From Bacteroidia bacterium (GTDB lineage Bacteria > Bacteroidota > Bacteroidia > SpSt-205), in contig JAOAHZ010000002.1 in assembly GCA_026414975.1 (NCBI GenBank), positions 1 through 64,000 of the forward strand: 64,000 bases of DNA. The letters run 5' to 3'. Both the position numbers and the translations under genes were made by a program. The stretch's first letter is position 1, and each line of letters begins with the position of its first letter. Under the pieces are notes generated by a model, which saw only the letters and a program-made list of their open reading frames with translations, had not been told where the DNA came from and ran no database searches. Below are positions 60,839 to 64,000 of this stretch, piece by piece.

Positions 60839-61513
60839 CTATCTCTCCTGAGTGCCCGCCTCGCATATTTGGCGAGCCTGCCTAAAGATCATTAGCCACT
60901 CCTCCCAGCGCAGGCGACCCGTGCGAGTATTCTGCTGACTTGGATGATAGGACAAAATGATGGCATAATGGTCTATCCAGTGAATCTCTCCATGACGAAA
61001 AGGAGGAAACTTTCTCTGAGGAAAGAGCTGACGGAGCTGCTTATAGGCGACATGACCTAATGGCACTATAACCCTTACCGTAGAGCTAAGCAGCGCCCAC
61101 TCCATTGAAAGATAAGGGAAACAAGCAGCAAGCTCAGAAGGGAGCGGTTTGTTCTGAGGGGGGACACAGCGTATAGCCGCTGAAATGAAGGCCCTCTGCA
61201 AGACAAGTCCATCGCCGGAATGGGAGCTATGCGGCTGATTAGCAAAGCCCGTCAGGTAGAGCGCTCGGTAGAGCCAGTCGCCCGAGCTATCCCCGGTAAA
61301 CATGCGTCCAGTTCGGTTAGCCCCATGGGCAGCAGGCGCCAATCCTATTAACCAGAGCCATGCGGCTCTGTCCCCGAAACCAGTCACGCCCTTAGACCAG
61401 TAAGTCCATCCTCGGTAACGGGGCGGTGGTGAAGACCCAACCGACTCCCGATAAGCCACCAACCGAGGACAGCGTCTGCATGATGGAATCTCCTCCTCCA
61501 AACGACCCCACAT
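60839..61513 (-). CDS. Uracil-DNA glycosylase, family 5 (UdgB-like)
   Basis: 224 residues from the ATG at 61513. The hallmark GLAPAAHGANRTGRMFTGD carries the uracil-pocket residues of the family 5 enzymes, and Cys near 12 and 15 (SCRRC) plus later Cys in RCVPPQNK and AACFPYL fit the four ligands of the 4Fe-4S cluster. It removes uracil (and other deaminated bases) from DNA. Family 4/5 enzymes are frequent in thermophiles. It lies 7 bases after the nuoA stop; an upstream in-frame GTG would overlap nuoA and is less likely. Confidence 0.88.
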   Translation of the reverse strand: MWGRLEEEIPSCRRCPRLVAYRESVGSSPPPRYRGWTYWSKGVTGFGDRAAWLWLIGLAPAAHGANRTGRMFTGDSSGDWLYRALYLTGFANQPHSSHSGDGLVLQRAFISAAIRCVPPQNKPLPSELAACFPYLSMEWALLSSTVRVIVPLGHVAYKQLRQLFPQRKFPPFRHGEIHWIDHYAIILSYHPSQQNTRTGRLRWEEWLMIFRQARQICEAGTQER

Positions 61514-61520
61514 CCCACCC

Positions 61521-61886
61521 TTACAGCGTCTGCCGACTCCAGTCAAAAATCCCCTTACGCCACAAATAGATATACCCTACAGCTAATATCGCCGTAAAAG
61601 ATACAAATATCCCGAAAGCCCACACTGGATCTTCCCGAAAGAAGGTAACCCAAGGGTACATGAGAGCCACTTCTACATCAAATACGGTGAAAAGCATGGC
61701 GACTTTGTAGTAATGAACCGAAAAGCGTTGGCGGGTCGTACCAACGGGATCCATGCCGCTTTCGTAGGGTATCATTTTTTGTGGGGTCAGCCGGCGAGGG
61801 CCTAATATCGTCGGAGCAAACACCAAGAGCAAACCGACAACCATCCCTAAGCCTAATAAGACGATTCCACCCAAGTAAGCCATCAT
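61521..61886 (-). CDS. nuoA: NADH-quinone oxidoreductase subunit A
   Basis: A 121-residue membrane subunit of respiratory complex I with three transmembrane helices. The signatures PYESGMDPVG, RFSVHYYKVAMLFTVFDVEVA and the final YIYLWRKGIFDW are diagnostic. No other nuo genes are next to it, so complex I genes are split in this genome or nuoA stands apart. The start is the ATG at 61886, 6 bases after TACCTTTG; the in-frame TTG upstream is part of the box. Confidence 0.95.
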   Translation of the reverse strand: MMAYLGGIVLLGLGMVVGLLLVFAPTILGPRRLTPQKMIPYESGMDPVGTTRQRFSVHYYKVAMLFTVFDVEVALMYPWVTFFREDPVWAFGIFVSFTAILAVGYIYLWRKGIFDWSRQTL

Positions 61887-61892
61887 CTCAAG

Positions 61893-61900
61893 CAAAGGTA
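61893..61900 (-). promoter_or_regulatory. TAnnTTTG box of nuoA
   Basis: TACCTTTG, two bases after the stop codon of the preceding gene, followed by CTTGAG and ATG at 61886. Confidence 0.65.
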
Positions 61901-61902
61901 GT

Positions 61903-63789
61903 TTATCGGATGATTGTTACCGTTCCTACCCGTCGGAGGCTCTGCCCTGAAAACAGTCGCGCATCAAAAACAAAGGTGTAGCTATCTTCTGGAACGGGAC
62001 TTCCATTAGAGTCTGTTCCATCCCACTGCGGGTTTCCAATGATTTCTTTCACCAAAAGACCCCAACGAGAGTAAATTCTCAATCTACTCCACTCTAAGGG
62101 AGGCGCAACAATGATGAAGAGGTCGTTAACGCCGTCTCCATTAGGAGAGAAGGCTGTAGGCACAAATATACCTGAGAATGGCCGCACCCAAATGACCCGA
62201 ATGAAGGTATCCAGGCATCCTTCCGAACTGCGAGCGATGAGGACAACCTCGTATACAGTATCCCGAGGGAAACTGTAAGTCAAGAGGGGGGCTTGAGAAA
62301 CCAAAGTGCCTCCGATGATCCATTGCCATGCAGCTCCTCCCCGAGAGCTGTCTATGAGAGTAATAGGCTGACCAACCTCGATAGAATCGGAAGGTACCAC
62401 CACAAAATAAGCCGTGGGTGCTGGATAGACATACAGAACAAATGGGGAGCTCTCCACTGAGCCGCATGCCTGTAACACCTGAACGAAGTAGGTGCCAGCT
62501 TCGCGAACGACCAGCACTGAGTCAGTGGCGCCTATGATTGGAAGCCCGTCTCGGAACCACTGGTAACTCAGCGCAGGAGAAGCTACCAGACGCAGGCTAT
62601 CCCCCCAACAAATCCCCTGAGGCGACTCAGGCGAAATACTAACGGAAGGAGCGGGCAACCCCCTCACCTCTACTGAGGCGCTCACGGCAGTGCATCCGAA
62701 AGGGTTAGTAGCAGACACGGTATATACTCCGGGAGCATAAATCCACACACTACTCCCTTGAAGGCCATGACTCCATGTGTAGGTCCAGCCTGGAACAGGG
62801 TTTTCCACGGCAAGCTCCAGAGAATCGCCAGGACATAGCTCATGAGGTCCCTCAGGAATAATCCGCACGCTGGGCTGCCGAACTGCCAGAGCAAAAGGGG
62901 TAGGCGAGAAAACGCTGACCGACTGGGTCATCCAACTAAATCCTCCACTGGAGCTTAAGATACCCCCAACGCTATCCCACTGGGTGCCGCTCCAGTGAGC
63001 GGCTGCATCATAAGGCCCATCTCGAATGGGATCAAACGCTATCTCTAATAAAGCATTGGGCGGACCTGAGATATGGTGGAAGAAGTCAGGATTAATCAGA
63101 CATAGACGAACATCTCGCCTGCTTCGGTCGTAGCCTTCAACCGTAGCATCGGAGGGAGCAAAGCGCCCCGCATACAGTCCATTTCCTAAAGGCGTAATAT
63201 AAATGGGACGATACCGAAGCACTGGCAACGAGTCACCTAATGGGAAAACATAGCGTTCTCCAGCTATACACTCGCGCTCCAAAGCCCCACCCTGAGCTGA
63301 TCTCACAAATCCCGCATTCCGCACAATAGAGTTAGGGGAAGCCTGACGATGGTGAAGCGTTTCTGCGTGCGTATTGAGCATTTGGTTACCTAAATCCAAC
63401 CAATGACGCACATAAGCCGATAGAGCTAAGTTCTTACTGGAGGTTCCCCGAAGCTCCAGCGTGTCAAAATGGATGGGGTCTGTTCCAGTTATCCACTGGT
63501 AGCCTCCCCATAACTGGACTTTACCGGGCGGCACAGGTGCTCCGTTGGGAAAGGCAGGTAGAAACATCACATTGCCCGCTTGATTGTCTAAGGTATCCGT
63601 TATGAAAAAAGCCCCCGATTGATACCAGCGTCCGCCTTGGCGATTAGTTACACTGCCTACGACACTGAGGATAGTGCCTGGCTCCACCCGAATCACCTCC
63701 CCCCAGTTACTTAGAGTCTGAGAGAAGCTCAGTCCAACCAAGAGGAAAGGGATTGAGAGGCTCACCCTATCGCAGAAGCTACAACTCAT
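61903..63789 (-). CDS. Secreted protein with gliding-type C-terminal domain (CHU_C/T9SS type B)
   Basis: 628 residues from the ATG at 63789, giving a signal peptide (RVSLSIPFLLVGLSFSQ). The middle carries Ig-like or PKD-like domains (PGDSLELAVENPVPGWTYTW, GDSLRLVASPALSYQW, then a PKD-like AAWQWIIGGT). The last ~85 residues are the gliding-associated C-terminal domain: PTAFSPNGDGVNDLF, RLRIYSRWGLLV, WDGTDSNGSPVPEDSYTF. It is exported by T9SS and probably held at the surface. A TATATTTG box ends 7 bases before the ATG; an in-frame upstream ATG at 63864 is not supported. Confidence 0.88.
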   Translation of the reverse strand: MSCSFCDRVSLSIPFLLVGLSFSQTLSNWGEVIRVEPGTILSVVGSVTNRQGGRWYQSGAFFITDTLDNQAGNVMFLPAFPNGAPVPPGKVQLWGGYQWITGTDPIHFDTLELRGTSSKNLALSAYVRHWLDLGNQMLNTHAETLHHRQASPNSIVRNAGFVRSAQGGALERECIAGERYVFPLGDSLPVLRYRPIYITPLGNGLYAGRFAPSDATVEGYDRSRRDVRLCLINPDFFHHISGPPNALLEIAFDPIRDGPYDAAAHWSGTQWDSVGGILSSSGGFSWMTQSVSVFSPTPFALAVRQPSVRIIPEGPHELCPGDSLELAVENPVPGWTYTWSHGLQGSSVWIYAPGVYTVSATNPFGCTAVSASVEVRGLPAPSVSISPESPQGICWGDSLRLVASPALSYQWFRDGLPIIGATDSVLVVREAGTYFVQVLQACGSVESSPFVLYVYPAPTAYFVVVPSDSIEVGQPITLIDSSRGGAAWQWIIGGTLVSQAPLLTYSFPRDTVYEVVLIARSSEGCLDTFIRVIWVRPFSGIFVPTAFSPNGDGVNDLFIIVAPPLEWSRLRIYSRWGLLVKEIIGNPQWDGTDSNGSPVPEDSYTFVFDARLFSGQSLRRVGTVTIIR

Positions 63790-63796
63790 GGGTAAG

Positions 63797-63804
63797 CAAA
63801 TATA
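63797..63804 (-). promoter_or_regulatory. TAnnTTTG box of the CHU_C protein gene
   Basis: TATATTTG, then CTTACCC, then ATG at 63789. Confidence 0.65.
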
Positions 63805-63869
63805 CCACTTAGCTTGATTTGAAGAAGCTATGAGGGAGCTCTGAAGTCGTTTCCAACCAAACACTGTTG

Positions 63870-63877
63870 TATATTTG
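63870..63877 (+). promoter_or_regulatory. TAnnTTTG box of the gene at the right edge
   Basis: TATATTTG, then CCAC, then ATG at 63882: spacing 4. Confidence 0.65.
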
Positions 63878-63881
63878 CCAC

Positions 63882-64000
63882 ATGGATTTCCTCATAGCTG
63901 GGGTCATCTGGATGCAAGCCGCCTGGTGTGGCACAGATGACTTTGTTGGACAAGTGGACCCTGACTGGGAATTTCGTCGCCTGCTCTTGGAGGGAGCAGC
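63882..64000 (+). CDS. N-terminal start of a gene cut by the right edge
   Basis: An open frame from the ATG at 63882 to the window end, 39 codons visible. The first ~15 residues are hydrophobic (MDFLIAGVIWMQAAWC) and look like a signal peptide or lipoprotein leader, followed by GTDDFVGQVDPDWEFRR. Support comes from the promoter box 4 bases upstream and the leader-like start. The family is unknown. Confidence 0.55.
   Translation, partial: MDFLIAGVIWMQAAWCGTDDFVGQVDPDWEFRRLLLEGA

Overview
This window is chromosomal DNA of a member of the Bacteroidota. The evidence is: secreted proteins ending in type IX secretion (T9SS) or gliding-type C-terminal domains (57933-60713, 61903-63789); the gliding ABC genes gldF and gldG; a futalosine-pathway menaquinone enzyme (MqnD); CMP-KDO synthetase and LolA of a Gram-negative envelope; and promoters of the Bacteroidota form TAnnTTTG. 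Base composition is near 50% GC, genes are tightly packed and many stop/start codons overlap. A compact, possibly thermophilic genome is an inference only. No insertion sequence, prophage, CRISPR array or rRNA gene was seen.

Layout. 1-6.7 kb: end of a secreted protein gene, a DASS/SLC13 transporter, valS and an MsbA-like ABC exporter. 6.8-11.6 kb: a fatty acid hydroxylase, then a tight five-gene operon (radical SAM/SPASM, phosphatidylserine decarboxylase, deoxynucleoside kinase, mqnD, OmpR-type regulator). 11.7-18 kb: a membrane thioredoxin-fold protein, a PAS-SpoIIE phosphatase, purC, yebC, a flippase and a secreted protein. 18-31 kb: a candidate small RNA, aspS, a metallo-beta-lactamase-fold hydrolase, a radical SAM enzyme, kdsB, a lipoprotein protease, an HU-like protein, exported superoxide dismutase, TPR proteins, a zinc-ribbon coiled-coil protein and a NIF3 protein. 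31-45.9 kb: the minus-strand transcription/translation cluster tuf, tRNA-Trp, secE, nusG, rplK, rplA, rplJ, rplL, rpoB, rpoC, with tRNA-Thr and an outer membrane barrel gene upstream, then lolA, pyrF and tRNA-Cys. 45.9-56.3 kb: an M23 peptidase, an exported class V aminotransferase, DUF4340-gldG-gldF, an MFS exporter, ftsK and an NAD-dependent epimerase. 56.3-64 kb: thiS-thiO, a large T9SS cargo protein, a family 5 uracil-DNA glycosylase, nuoA, a gliding-type C-terminal-domain protein and the start of another gene.

The most notable signal is how genes start. At about eighteen genes the box TAnnTTTG, or a one-mismatch version, ends only 4-7 bases before the start codon (exactly 4 in eleven cases), so the message should begin at or within a few bases of the ATG or GTG. 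This also corrects several starts, because an apparent TTG start is really the TTG of the promoter box. Three boxes are fused to the stop codon of the preceding gene. In addition, two tRNA genes sit 2-4 bases before a protein start (tRNA-Trp/secE, tRNA-Thr/barrel protein), and tuf is preceded at 5 bases by a 59-base tRNA-like fold without an anticodon arm. Together these suggest a gene-expression style built on leaderless messages, made either by initiation at the start codon or by tRNA-end cleavage.
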